Positions 21,241 to 36,200 are shown, numbered from the stretch's first letter. The stretch: DNA of 64,000 nucleotides from Cepaea nemoralis (GCA_014155875.1 JACEFZ010012589.1:226001-290000), one strand, 5' to 3'. Numbers and translations are program-made. Notes: generated by a model not told the origin, from the letters alone.

Positions 21241-24200
21241 GAGATACAGACAGAGAGGGACAGAATGAGACAGTGAGAGAGACAGACACACAGAGAGATA
21301 TACAGAGACAGACAACACAGACAGAGAGGGGGCTGAGTGGTCTCGAGGTATGGTGTCCGCCTCGAGTGCTGGAGGGCCCGGGCTCAGGCCCCGGTGAGGA
21401 CCAGGATTTATTTAAAAAATCCACCTGGACTTCCAGTAATTTCCCCTGGTCTCTGGGTAGTGAGATCGGATGCCCGTGTGTATTGTTGCGCACGTAAAAA
21501 ATCCAACTTGGCAGTTGGAAATTGAAAAAGAGTAGCCTAACGGCGCTGCCCGGGCAAAATTTCGAGTTAAAAATCTACCCAAAGCATTTCAGGATCCTCG
21601 CCGATGCAACAGAGTTTGTGCATTGAGCTGAGTTTCTCCAAACTCAGGTTTGAGTTAGGAGGAAAACGGAGCACTTATGGTTAAACCGTGTGCCGTGATG
21701 TTGACTTAAAAAAAAAAAAAAGAGAGAGAAACAGTGAGAGAGAAAGAGTGAAAGGACAGAAAGACGGAGACAGATATAGACCAAAATGGAGAAAATAGAG
21801 AAAAACATCAGGACAGAAAAAGAGAGAGGGACAGACATAGAGAGAGAGTTGCATATCCTTTACAGGATGTCACAGTCAACCCCAGCAATGTTTGGCTGTT
21901 CTTGGCTAGTTTACGTTTCCATCCATCCATCCATCATGTGCCATGCCGATAAGCGTGGGCAGTCATGTTCTGCCATGTCACTCGATCACCAGAGTTGTGG
22001 ATCAGCTCTGTGTTCCTATCTCGACCATGCCACATGGCCAAGCCAACCAGGTATTTACTTCTCGGTCTTCCCCTTGGTCTCTTCCCTTTGATCTTGCCAG
22101 TTGTCACCAAATTCTCCAATTCATTTCTTCTCACAACATGCCCAAAAACTTTTGACTAACTCTAATGTCTCTAATCAGTTTCCAATCTTCATTTGTTTCT
22201 TGAAGGACTTGTTCATTGTTTTTTCTGTCTGTCCATGGTATTCTTTGCATTTTCCTCAGCAACCACATGTCCACAGCCATCAGATGTTTTTCAGCTTATC
22301 TGCTCACTGTCCATGCTTCACATCCATACAAAAGTACAGGTTCCATGTAGCACATCAACACACTTTTCCTCATTTCAACTGATATCTTTTTATTGGTCAG
22401 TATGTTTTTCATCTTGCAAAAGGCTACCTTCGCAATGGCAATCATTGTTCTAGTCTCTTCAAGGTATCTTTCATCTGATGTTATGACTGTTCTGAGATAA
22501 CTGTACGGTTCACTTGTTTAAGAATATGCCCATTTACTTGTATATTACATTGTGGTATTTCCTTCTTCCCAGTGACGACCATAATCTGTGTCTTCTTACA
22601 ATTCAATTTTAACCCTAGTTGTTCACTGTGTGCAACAAACGCATCTACTAAATGTTGCAGGTCTTGTTCATTGTCTGCAATCAAGACTGTATCATCTGCA
22701 TATCTAACGTTATTGATGTATTGTCTCCCAATGATGATTCCTTCAATCTTCTATATTTCTTAAAATATTTTCACTGTACAGGGAAAAAGGATCTGGAGAC
22801 ATTACACATCCCTGTCTCACACTTCTCTTAATAGGCTGATATTGACCTACTTCATTATCAATTCTTATGGCAGCTTGTTGTTTCCAATATATGTTTTTTA
22901 CAAGTCTTTTGCAACGATTTGTAGATCTTCAAGCATCCTTATCATGTCGACATGTCTCACTTTATCGAAAGCCTTTGGGTAGTCAATAAAGCAAAGGTGT
23001 AGATCTTTGTTTACTTCTATAGAACATTCCATTACTGTTCTCAGTATATACGCAGCATTTACTGTACCCTTGCCTTTTACAAACCCACATTGTTCTTCTC
23101 CTATTTTAGGTTGTATTTTCTTCCTAACTCTTTGCATGATAATACTTAAAAAATCTTCGTGATGTGACTCATTATACTAATTGTTCGATGTTGATTGCAT
23201 TCCAAGGCTCCTGATTTCTTTGGGATTGCAATAAATACAGAATTACATAATTCATGAGGTATATCTCCAGTATCATATATTGTATTCAGCAGTCTGGTAA
23301 CTTTATCTATTCCATATTCTTTAAAAGCATTAATCATTTTTGTTGTGATACTGTCTGAACTGGGGGTCTTGCCACTTTTCATATGGTTAAGAGCATTCTG
23401 AACCTCCATCTTTAAAACTGATGGTCCTTCATTATTATTTTGAATATCATACTGTTCTTCTCTGTTATCATCATAAAGGTTTTTCACATAATTGATGGTC
23501 CTTCATTATTATTTCAGACATCATACTGTTCTTCTCTGTTATCATCATAAAGGTTTTTCACATAATCTGACGATACATGTAAAATCCGATCTTTTTCTAT
23601 TATGATTTTTCCATCTTTTGTCTTTAGACAGCCTGCTGATGTACGTGTTCTTTGATTAGCAAGCTCCTGAGTTGGCATATAGAGCAAAATCATCAGCAAA
23701 CAGGAGCTCTCTGACAATGTCGCTGTTAGTTTTGGTTTCAGCTGTCATGTCAGCCTTCTGAGATTGAATAACTTTCCATCCATGCGGTAGTTGATGTCTA
23801 CTCCAATGTCGTTTTTATCGAAGGCAATCGGTAGCATAGCTGAAAACATGAGGCTGAACAGTGTTGGTGCCAGGACACATCCTTGCTTCACTCCATTGGT
23901 GACAGGAAAGGGCTCAGACAGCTCACCATTTTCCTGTACTCTTGCCTGCATACCATCATGAAATAGCCACACTATTTGGACAAACTTTTCTGGACAGCCA
24001 CATTTTGCATAATCTTCCACAGTCCTTCTCTGCTGACTGTATCAAAAGCCTTGGTAAGATCAATGAAAGTGGAGAACATTTTGGAGCTCTGTTCCTGACA
24101 TTTCTCTTTCAACTGCTTTGCAGCGAAAATCATGTCAACAGTTCCTTGTTCTTTTCTGAAGCCACATTGACTCTCGGGAAGACCATACAGAAACCACCCT

Positions 24201-27200
24201 GGCAAACTATAAAAACATCAACCATGATGAGCATATTATTTATATAATATTTGAGGAAATAAACTCTTACAATATAGTCGTTGTCATCATCCTTTGGACC
24301 CGCGCTGAAGTACACTCGGTATGCATGTGTCGCCTGGTGAATTTCTTCAGGACTCCCGGTGAAACCAAGCAAGCGGGGAGAGAATTCTGAAAGCATCAGA
24401 CATATAAAATTAAATGTTTCCAATGTATTCCCATATTTAAAACAAAATATTCCCTTAATGAACTGAAACACAGACGCCACAAACAATAAGTACACAATTT
24501 GTTACACAATAGTACACAAATTTATACACCAGTATCACGTGTATTTTCGTTGTCCAAACAAACAGAGACGTAAAACACATGGTGAAGTTAATTAGGGACA
24601 GAGACGACATAATATGGGAAAGATGTGGACCAAGCTGCACAAGATAAGAGAGCTTGGCATGAGTCGGTTGTGGGCTTACAATCCTTTGAGGATTAGAAGA
24701 GAGTGTTTCCGGAGGGAATTAAGAGTATTTCAAGATCACGTTAATACATGAACTGATTACTTGATATTGTTTATCCCTCCATACTTTGCGGTTCTGTACT
24801 TCTTCAAATGTGGTATCCAGGATTGTGAATTCATAACCTCCCTGGCCCAGCATTGGCAATAAATGATAACAAAGCTACAGGAAATATACTGTAGGACAAG
24901 ACAGAAGGATCCTGGCTATACTAGAATTATTCTGATTGGATGCAGTCTGCACTGAGATGGTGTCTGATAGCTTGTGATTGTATGTACAGGTGCTTGTGGC
25001 ATCTTTGCTTCTCTGTGACAGATTCTCTACGGCTGAGCTGTGGAGTTTGCTAAGTTTGTTTTCTATACCTCTACCCTAACCTTGGGGATTTCTTCCTTCT
25101 CTGTGGCAGATTCTCTACGGCTGAGCTGTGGAATTTGCTAAGTTTGTTTTCTATACCTCTACCCTAACCTTGGGGATTTCTTCCTTCTCTGTGGCAGATT
25201 CTCTACAGCTGAGCTGTGCAGTTTGCTAAGTTTGTTTTCTATACCTCTACCCTAACCTTGGGGATTTCTTCCTTCTCTGTGGCAGATTCTCTACGGCTGA
25301 GCTGTGGAGTTTGCTAAGTTTGTTTTCTATACCTCTACCCTAACCTTGGGGATTTCTTCTTTTTCTTCTTCGTTCATCTGAAATGTTTGTTTTGGGTGTA
25401 ATTGTGTTGTCCCTGTTTACAGCAGAGTAGTGGTATTTGCGCCTTTCGGCTGACACACCCAACTTCTTCAGACATATGTTGACCAGGTTAACCTTCCTCA
25501 CCTTGGGGATTTGTAACATGTTTAGGTGTTTACTATGTCTTGTATACAATTTACCGGGAAGGTTAACCCGGTCAACAAATGCCCGCAGAAGTCAGATGTG
25601 TCGGCCTAACGCAGCTCTGCTGTAAACAGGCACAATGCAAACACGTCCGGAAAAAAACCAAACTCCGGATGAACGCAGAAGATGAAGAAGTATACAATTT
25701 AAACAATGGCCAAAGGTAATTTGAAGCACCCTGAGTTATGATTTAGTGAAACAGTCTGACTTTATTGAAAAATAAGCATTAATCATCATCATGTGCCATG
25801 AGGATAAGTGTGGGCAGTCATGTTTCGTCCTCTCGTGTATACAGAGTTGTGGATCAGCTCTGATTCTTGTCCCTCCCACACCATGTGGTCAAGCCATCCA
25901 GGTATTAACTTCTCTGCCTTCCCCTAGCTCTTATCCCCTCAATCTTGCCAGTTGTCACCAAGTTCGCCAATTTATTTATTCACATAATGTGTCCAAACAA
26001 TTGTGACTGTCTACCTGTTCATTGGTTTTTCTGTCTGTCCATGGTATTCTTTGCATTTTTTCCCAGAAACCACATTTCCACAGCCATCAGACGTTTTTCA
26101 GCTTGTCTGCTCATTGTCCACGCTTCACATACATTGCAGTTATAAACATATTTCAGGCGAACGAAAGAAGAAGAAGAAGAAGATACATATGAAGTACAGG
26201 TTCTATGTAGCACCTCAATACTCTTTTTCTCATTGCAATTGACATTGTTTTATTGGTCAGTATGTTTTCCATCTTGCAAAAGGCTACCTTCGCCAAGGCG
26301 ATTCTTGTTCCAATGTCTTCAAGGCACCTCCCATAAGATGACATGACTGTTCTCAGATAGTTAATAGAGCATTAATCATCATCATCAAGTGCCCTGCCAG
26401 CTAGCGTAGGCATTCATGACTCGCCACATATCTCGGTCTTTGGTTTTCTGGATCAATTCTGCTGCTGATATTCCTCCATGCCACCGTCTCAATCCATCCA
26501 GCATCATTTCTCTTGGTCTGCCTCTGCCTCTCTTCCCCTCGATCTTTCCAGTTGTCACGATGTTCTCCAATGCCTCTCTTCTCATCACATGACCGAAGAA
26601 AGATGTTTGTCTCTTCCTTATTGTTGTATATAATGTTCTGGTTTCATTAGCCTGTATCAGGCAGTCGTTGTTAGTTAACTCTGGCAGTCCAAGGAATTCG
26701 CAACATTTGTCTCAGGAACCACATCTCTGTTGCTTCTAATTTCTTCTTAATTTGTTCATTTACATTCCAAGATTCACTGCCATACAGCAAAACTGGTTCT
26801 ACATAGCATTTCAGCACTCTCTTTCTTACATTCAGTGATAGTGACTTATTGCATAAGATACTCTTCATTTTCTGAAATGTGGCTTTTGCTTGCCCTATTC
26901 TGCTCTTAATCTCTGTTGTACATCTTCCATCTGATGTTATAAATGCCCCTAGGTATATAAAATTATCCACTTGGTTAAGAATTTTTCCTTCTATTTCTAT
27001 GTCACATTTTGGTGTCACCATTTTCTTTGATATCACCATTGTTACTGTTTTCTTGATATTCAAGGAGAGTCCTTTCCTTGCACTCTCTGTTACTACAACA
27101 TCTAATAATTGTTGTAGGTCTGTTGAATTATCTGCCACCAATACTGTGTCATCTGCATAGCGTATATTATTTATATTATAACCTCCAACTAGTATTCCTC

Positions 27201-30200
27201 ACATCTCTTTGATCTCTCTCATTATTACTTCGCTATATAGGGAGAAGAGATCCGGTCACAAGACACACCTCTGTCGTATTCCTAGCTTTATCTGTTCGTA
27301 ACTACTCTCTTTATTTCCCATTTTACTTGCTGCTACTTGGTTCCAGTAAATATTCTTTATTACTCTTAAATATTTTCAATCAATGTTGATATCTTCCAAC
27401 ATTTTAATCCGTTCATCATGTTTTACTTTATCAAATGCCTTAGTATAATCTATGAACCACAAATATATGTCTTTCTGTTTCTCTATTGACCTTTCTATTA
27501 GTGTCCGTAATGTATATATTGCATTGTTTGTGCCCTTTCCCTCCATAAATCTATACTGTTCTTCACTAATTTCCATTTTTATTTTCTTTCTGGTTCTTCT
27601 CATTATGATTCTGAGCAGAAGCTTAGTGATATGGTTTATGAGGTTACCTGTACGAAAATCTTCACATTCAATTGCTCCTGGTCTTTTTGGTATAGCTATA
27701 AATACAGATTTCAGCATATCACTGGGTAAATATCCAATAGAGTGGTATTATTTTCAGAAAAATAATAAGCCTAACAGATTCAGATTAGGTGAGGAGGGGA
27801 ACTGCAGCATCACTGTGATACACTTAATGGTTAAATAATTTTGCTAACAGATAATATATTTTTGTAACGCATCACTGCTGCGCACACAAAACTTATTGTC
27901 AAGTCTGATATGTTAACACTATCAAGCTGAGTGATGCAACAAACATCAAGTAGGTATTTGTATCTCGGATGACAGAGACCTGTCTACAATTGTGCCAGTT
28001 TTCAAGAAAGTGTTATGATTCAGACTCATTACATTTAGATACATCTCATACGGGAATGGAACTATCAGACAGATTTAAGAACAACATTCTCATACAACAA
28101 CTGGAACATTCTCATGCAACAACTGGAACATTCTCATACAACAACTGGAACATTCCCATACAACAACTGGAACATTCCCATACAACAACTGGAACATTCT
28201 CATACAACAACTGGAACATTCTCATACAACAACTGGAACACTCTCATACAACAACTGGAACATTCTCATATAACTGGAACATTCTCATACAACAACTGGA
28301 ACATTCTCATACAACAACTGGAACATTCTCATACAACAACTGGAACATTCCCATACAACAACTGGAACATTCTCATACAACAACTGGAACATTCTCATAC
28401 AACAACTGGAACATTCTCATACAACAACTGGAACACTCTCATACAACAACTGGAACATTCTCATATAACTGGAACATTCTCATACAACAACTGGAACATT
28501 CTCATATAACTGGAACATTCTCATACAACAACTGGAACATTCTCATACAACAACTGGAACATTCTCATACAACAACTTTCTCATACAACAACTGGAACAT
28601 TCTCATACAACAACCAGAACCACATTCCCATACAACAACTGGAAGCAGGTCCAGAACTCACCGGAACAGTATTCCTTTAATGCCTGAGGCGTGTCTCTGT
28701 CAGGGTCGACAGTGATGATGAGTGGCTGTATTTTTGGCAACTTCTCATTGGCATCTGAAAGTGGACAGAACATGTACAATATGTGAATAACCAGAATCAA
28801 CTTTCCAGGGTGGAATGAAAGATTCTCAGCTTAAAAGATGTGTATCTCTTTCCCTCTGCATGTGTGTGCGTGTAGGTGGGGGTGGGGGGTGGGGTGGAAA
28901 GAGAAGAAGTGGTGTATATTAAAAAGCTAACTTTCAAAGAACAATTATATGTTAAAATTAAAAATAAAAATTGCCATATATTATGTATATTTAACACTAC
29001 TATATGGTGCAGAAGCTTGAACAATGCACAAGCAATTAGAAAGTCAAATAGTGGTCCTGAAGATGTGGATATACTGATGAATATGTCATATTTCATGGAA
29101 GCAAAACAATCAAATACAGAGGTTCTAGAAAAACTGGGAATGAAAATAGTTGATGAAAGAAATAAAAACATTGCAAGTGAAATATTATGGCCACGTTAAA
29201 AGACATAACATGCTTATACAGACCATATTGGAGAGTATGGTTGAGCAAGAGGTAGACAACGATACAAGTAGAAAGATAATATCAAAAGACAGACAAATAG
29301 CAGTCTGACAGAATGTATAATCAAGGAGAGAGACAGACAATGTTGGAAATCCATTGCAGCCAACCTTCATTGTGGAGACGGCACCTGATCAATCAATATG
29401 TTAAAATAACTTCACAAGTGTTCACACAGCCAACCACAATTGTTCACAATTCATATGCCAAGTGTTCACAAAGTCAACCACAAATGTTCATGGCATCTAC
29501 CACAGGAGTTCACAGTCAACCACAAGTGTTCTGTGTCTACCCTAGGTGTTCACACAGCCAACCACATGTGTTCACAATGTCTACCACCAGTGTTCACAGT
29601 GTCTTCCCTAAGTGTTCACATAGCCAACCACAAGTGTTCACATAGCCAACCACAAGTTTTCACATAGCCAACCACAAGTGTTCACATAGCCAACCACAAG
29701 TGTTCACACAGCCAACCACAAGTGTTCACATAGCCAACCACAAGTGTTCACAATGTCTACCACTAGTGTTCACAGTGTCTTCCCTAAGTGTTCAAACAGC
29801 CAACCACAAGTGTTCACACAGCCAACCATGAGTGTTCACACAGCCAACCACAATTGTTCACATAGCCAACCACAAGTGTTCACATAGTCAACCACAAGTG
29901 TTCACAATGTCTACCACTAGTGTTCACAATGTCTTCCCTAAGTGTTCACACAGCCAACCACAAGTGTTCACACAGCCAACCACAAGTGTTCACACAGACA
30001 ACCACAAGTGTTCACACAGACAACCACAAGTGTTCACATAGCCAACCACAAGTGTTCACATAGCCAACCACAAGTGTTCACAATGTCTACCACAAGTGTT
30101 CAGTGTCTTCCCTAACAACCACAAGTGTTCACATAGCCAACCACAAGTGTTCACAATGTCTACCACTAGTGTTCACAGTGTCTTCCCTAAGTGTTCACAT

Positions 30201-33200
30201 AGACAACCACAAGTGTTCACACAGACAACCACAAGTGTTCACACAGCCAACCACAAGTGTTCACACAGACAACCACAAGTGTTCACACAGACAACCACAA
30301 GTGTTCACACAGCCAACCACAAGTGTTCACATAGCCAACCACAAGTGTTCACAATGTCTACCACTAGTGTTCACAGTGTCTTCCCTAAGTGTTCACACAG
30401 ACAACCACAAGTGTTCACACAGCCAACCATGAGTGTTCACACAGCCAACCACAATTGTTCACATAGCCAACCACAAGTGCTCACATAGCCAACCACAAGT
30501 GTTCACAATGTCTACCACTAGTGTTCACAGTGTCTTCCCTAAGTGTTCACACAGCCAACCACAAGTGTTCACAATGTCTACCACTAGTGTTCAGTGTCTT
30601 CCCTAAGCGTTCACACAGCCAACCACAAGTGTTCACAATGTCTACCACTAGTGTTCACAGTGTCTTCCCTAAGTGTTCACACAGCCAACCACAAGTGTTC
30701 ACAATGTCTACCACTAGTGTTCACAGTGTCTTCCCTAAGTGTTCACACAGCCAACCACAAGTGTTCACACAGCCAACCACAATTGTTCACATAGCCAACC
30801 ACAAGTGCTCACATAGCCAACCACAAGTGTTCACAATGTCTACCACTAGTGTTCACAATGTCTTCCCTAAGTGTTCACACAGCCAACCACAAGTATTCAC
30901 ACAGACAACCACAAGTGTTCATACAGCCAACCACAAGTGTTCACATAGCCAACACAAGTGTTCACAATGTCTACCACTAGTGTTCACAGTGTCTTCCCTA
31001 AGTGTTCACACAGACAACAACAAGTGTTCACACAGCCAACTATGAGTGTTCACACAGCCAACCACAATTGTTCACATAGCCAAATACAAGTGCTCACATA
31101 GCCAACCACAAGTGTTCACAATGTCTACCGCTAGTGTTCACAATGTCTTCCCTAAGTGTTCACACAACCAACCACAAGTGTTCACACAGACAACCACAAG
31201 TGTTCACAATGTCTTCCCTAAGTGTTCACACAGCCAACCACAAGTGTTCACACAGACAACCACCAGTGTTCACAATGTCTTCCCTAAGTGTTCACAAAGC
31301 CAACCACAAGTGTTCACACAGCCAACTGCAAGTGTTCACACAGACAACCACAAGAGTTCACACAGACAACCACAAGTGTTCACACAGGCAACCACAAGTG
31401 TTCACAATGTCTACCACAAGTGTTCACAATGTCTACCACAATTGTTCACAATGTCTACCACTAGTGTTCACAGTGTCTTCCCTAAGTATTTACACAGCCA
31501 ACCACAAGTGTTTATAATGTCTACCATGAGTGTTCACAATGTCTACTATGAGTGTTCACACAGCAAACCACAAGTGTTCACAATGTCTACCACAAGTTTT
31601 CACACAACCAACCAAAAGTATTCACAATCACAGCCACACATCGGCACTCACCTGTCTTACTGATGACACCGATGATCTCCTCCAGCCACACATCGACACT
31701 CACCTGTCTTATTGATGACACTGGCGAGCTCCTCCAGACACACATCGACACTCACCAGTCTTACTGATGACACTGGCGAGCTCCTCAAGATACACATCGA
31801 CACTCGCCTATCTTACTGATGACACTGATGAGTTCCTCCAGACACACATCGACACTCACCTGTCTTTTTGATGACACCGACAATCTTCTCCAACTCCTCC
31901 GGACACACATCGACACTCACCTGTCTTATTGATGACACCGACAATCTTCTCCAACTCCTCCAGACACACATCAACACTCACCTATCTTACTGATGACACT
32001 GGCGAGCTCCTCCAGACACACATCGACACTCACCTGTCTTATTGATGACACCGACAATCTTCTCCAACTCCTCCGGACACACATCAGGACAATGAGTGAA
32101 CCCAAAGTAGATCAGCAGCCACTGCCCACGAAATTCTGTGCTGGACCTTCTGTTGCCATGGTGATCTGTCAGAGTCCAATCACCTCCAAGTTTGGCTTTG
32201 CCGAGCGTGCGGTTCCGAGCCTTTTTAAATTCTAATAATACACAGAAAGAGAGTAAGCACTTCTATGTTGGCATCTATAAACAAGAAAATGTTCAGGATT
32301 GCTTAACTCTTAAGGCTGGTCATGTTTTCTTCTTCTTCTTTTGTTCACTTGAGATATGTCTATATCTGCATTGTTGTCTCTTGTATAACTTCACTGCCTT
32401 GTTTAGTTCACTCAGTGGTCTAAAGAGTTGATCTTCTACTCTTGTTTCTCCAGGCCAGAGTTGCAAATGTTTGTGAATGTTCACTCACTCATTGGCACCT
32501 TGCCATCTTGTTAGACAATACTTTGTTACAATTGCTTTAAAAAAATGTCATAATAAGTACAATCCATAGCGGGGACCAGGGATGGAGATATACCTCTCCA
32601 TAGCACAAAGCCTGGGCTGAATTGTAGAAATCATGTGTTGCCCATGCAGCATAATTCCTCCCTCAGCCTGCCTAGTTTGCTCCAGAGAAAAGGTAACACC
32701 CCTACATCTGGAACAAGACAAGCTGCAGAAGCTGCCAGATCAGCAAATCAATGTTCTGTCTGCATGTGTTTTAGTTAAAACCTAAATTAATTGCATGTTC
32801 TGTACAGGACATTTCAATTAACCCCAGAATTTATTGGCTGATTCTAATTGTAATTTACTAGATAATTAACATTCAGTAGTCTGTCACTGCTAGCTGAAAG
32901 GCCAACATCGTATAACTTGACAATCAACCAAAGATCTGCTTTCAGATTGCTCACAGCTGATTCTGAACCCTCGACACAGTATGTCAGGGAATTATGAAAC
33001 TGTGTGTCTCACTGTCCCATAAGCCACAGATGACTAGTTAGAAGTCAGATATCTCATATTTACTTACCTAGCTCCTTCTTTGTTTTCAAATATTGCACCA
33101 CCATGACGATGACAACACCAACACTTGCAAGCAACAACACACTCTTCCATGTGACCAGCTGGGTAGACAGTCAAACACAATCAATGATACATGAATCAAA

Positions 33201-36200
33201 CATATATGAAGACAAGAAGCACCTGGCATAAACAAGTCTGCATAAATTAACGAACAACTGTACAGCTGTCCAATATTTTGGATAATTTACACTGGGTTAT
33301 GATGGGATATTTGTTGCAGCAAAAGTGAAAATAAAGGACTTTAACTTTTTACAGGGCAGGATGTCCATTAGCGGCTGATCGCTTAAACGAGCAGATCGCC
33401 TGAACGCGGCCGATACTATTATGCATTGTAAAAACGCGATTTCTCGGCTTTCCGACACTTCCGATGGCTACTTTCGCTTTCGCAGATAGCTTGACAACGT
33501 GGCCGCTATTTGTAAACGCGCTACTATGAATTTGAACGGACTTTTACGGACTTTTTTTGATAGTTTTCGGGATTTTTACGCCGTTTTTCAAAATGGATTT
33601 CGGCGATTCTTCAACTGATAGCCGAGATTTCGCTAGGTTCAATTTAAGTGACATTAAAGGGCACGAAGTTGACTATTAATTGGAGCTAGATATCAGTGCA
33701 AAGCGTTACTTTGCATTAGCAGTCTGAGTCGGACTTTAAAGAAAGTGATTATGATTCTGAAAATGTTGTTTGTAAATTGCCTTATAGATGACGGAAAATC
33801 ACAGACAACATGCTGTATTTCGTATATATTTGTGTTCATATATGGATTACCGACAACAATCACGTGAGTAACATATTCTGCATGCTTTTCCCTTCATTGT
33901 GTTGTTTATTTAACTAAAATCGGTTGACTAACACCTGATTTGTGATGTTTTATTAACGCGACCCAAAATTTTACCAAGCCTGAAAAAATCTTGCCCGTTA
34001 GGGCTAAAAAATGGACAAGCGCCTGCCCTGTAAAGGGTTAAATAACAGACAAACAGAAGTGATGGTAATTACAAAGAAAACGTATTTCCAAATTCAAAGT
34101 CAATGGAACTAATCTGAAACAAGTCAATGTATTTAATTTGAGTTCTTTAATAACAGCAGATGGGAGATGTAGTAATGGAGTTAGTAGTAGTAGGCCTCTT
34201 TCAGTCCTGAAGGACTACAGAGTTGTGCCGCTGGTGACAATGCGAGAGTGACTATCTCTGTTACAGTTTCTGCATCTGTAAGACGAGGCAGGTCCCGCAG
34301 TAAGTGACTGCATTTTATACCTGTGCTGCCTTTCCTCTGTTTGTTGGATCAGATTGCGCTCAAAGAGCACTTGTCCATTTCATACATCTCTTCTCCAGGA
34401 ACATCTGTCTGTTGCAACTCTTTCCCACATGTCTGTATCTATTCCAAGGGTTTTCATATCTTGTTTACACACATCCCTATATCGCATTTGAGGTCTTCCG
34501 GTTGGCCTCTTTCCTGTGGCTAGTTCTCCATATGAGAGATCTTTGGGAATACATGCATCCTCCATTTGAGATACATGGTCCAGCCACCGGAGGCGTCTCT
34601 CCTTGAGGAAGGAGTGCACTGTGGTAATATCTGCTCTTTCAAGCATGTTTGTTTGTTATGGTTATGTGATCTTTCCACGATATGTCCAGGATGTCTCAGA
34701 CATCTCATAAGGAAGGAATTCAACTTTCTTTCCTGTCGTGAGTACAAGGTCCAGAATTCAGACCCACAGAGTAGTGTGCTAACAACACAAGCTTTATATA
34801 CTTGAACTTTTGTATGCTCTGTTAGTCTATTATTCTCCAAAACTCTTTTAGTTAGTCTGGAAAGTGTTGTGGCTGCCTTTCCAATGCGCCTATCGATTTC
34901 TGTCTCTAATGAAAGATTATCTGATAATGTCGCCCCAAATATGCAAACTCATAATTAGAAATTTTGATTGACTGAGGCGCACCAGATCTTGTTTCATCAT
35001 GTGTTTTATTTAGGCTGATGATGAGTTATATGAAAGGTATATGTAAAGGCAACATTCCACACACAAGGTGAAGAACATTCCACCCACAAGGTGGAGAACA
35101 TTCTTGCAATTTATCTTTGTCAACCGAGGTGAGGAAGAGGACTTCTTACGAGCCATATTGAGCCAATCCCAATTTTTGAAGTGAATCATGGACAATTAGA
35201 AGACAAATGAGGGTTGGTGTTGAAGCTGCGGAGATGTTTTTTTTTAAATTTTAATAAAACAATAAGAACAATGTGGAACGGACAGAAAGTGCAAGGAAGA
35301 AATCTTGAAAGAAGTTCACTCACAAACAGACCTGGTTACTCATGTCAGGATAAGATATTACACATTCTTTGTGCATGTCATGAGAACGGGAGAGCTGGAG
35401 TTTGTCGTCACAATGGAAAAGTAGGAGGGGAGGAAAGGCAGGAGAAGACCAAGAGAGAAGATGCTGGACAGTTTGACATCATGGCATGGAGGAACATCAA
35501 TATAAAAAATGATTGGCAGTACATGAGACAGAAGGCTGTGGAGAGACATGATCACCTACGCCATACGGCATGGACTATAAGAAGATTAGCAGTACACAAG
35601 ACAGAAGGCTGTGGACAGACATGATCACCACCGCCACATGGCATGGACTATAAGAAGATTGGCAGTACACGAGACAGAAGGCTGTGGACAGACATGATCA
35701 CCAACGCCACACGGCATGGACTATAAGAGGATTAGCAGTACACGAGACAGAGGCTGTAGACAGACATGATCACCAACGCCACACGGCATGGACTATAAGA
35801 AAGTGGCTACTTTTTCTTTCTTTCATTGTCAGACCATTCTACTCTAAGATGTAAAGTAAAATAAGGCCTTGCTGGCTGATACATCTGGACACAATGCAGC
35901 CACACACCCAGCCTTGCCTTGTGTGAGCATGTCTAAGACAACTCTTCTACTGTGGAAGACAGTAACTAACTGGTGTCTGTGAATTCAGTGTATTTGATAC
36001 ACATGTCCATCCTCTGTCTGTGAATTAGTGTACAGTGCAGACCTGATAAGGTGAACTCACCAGGGACCCAAGAAATGGTTCTTCTTATCAGAAATTCCTC
36101 TTATAAGAGTTCAAGCATATACTATTGCATTTACAACGTACAATACAATATTGTTCTTAACAACAGAAATTCACCATATCTGAGATCTCCTTAAGCGGTG

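Noticed and set aside
28088..28640. Possible CRISPR-like array of 22-bp units
   Set aside because: Units are contiguous with no unique spacers, and the setting is an animal intron. It is a minisatellite.
29313..31767. Plus-strand frames up to 205 codons with repeated HKCSHSQPQVFTQ units
   Set aside because: Translation of the 22-bp intron minisatellite inside SCO1, antisense to the gene, without conserved domain.
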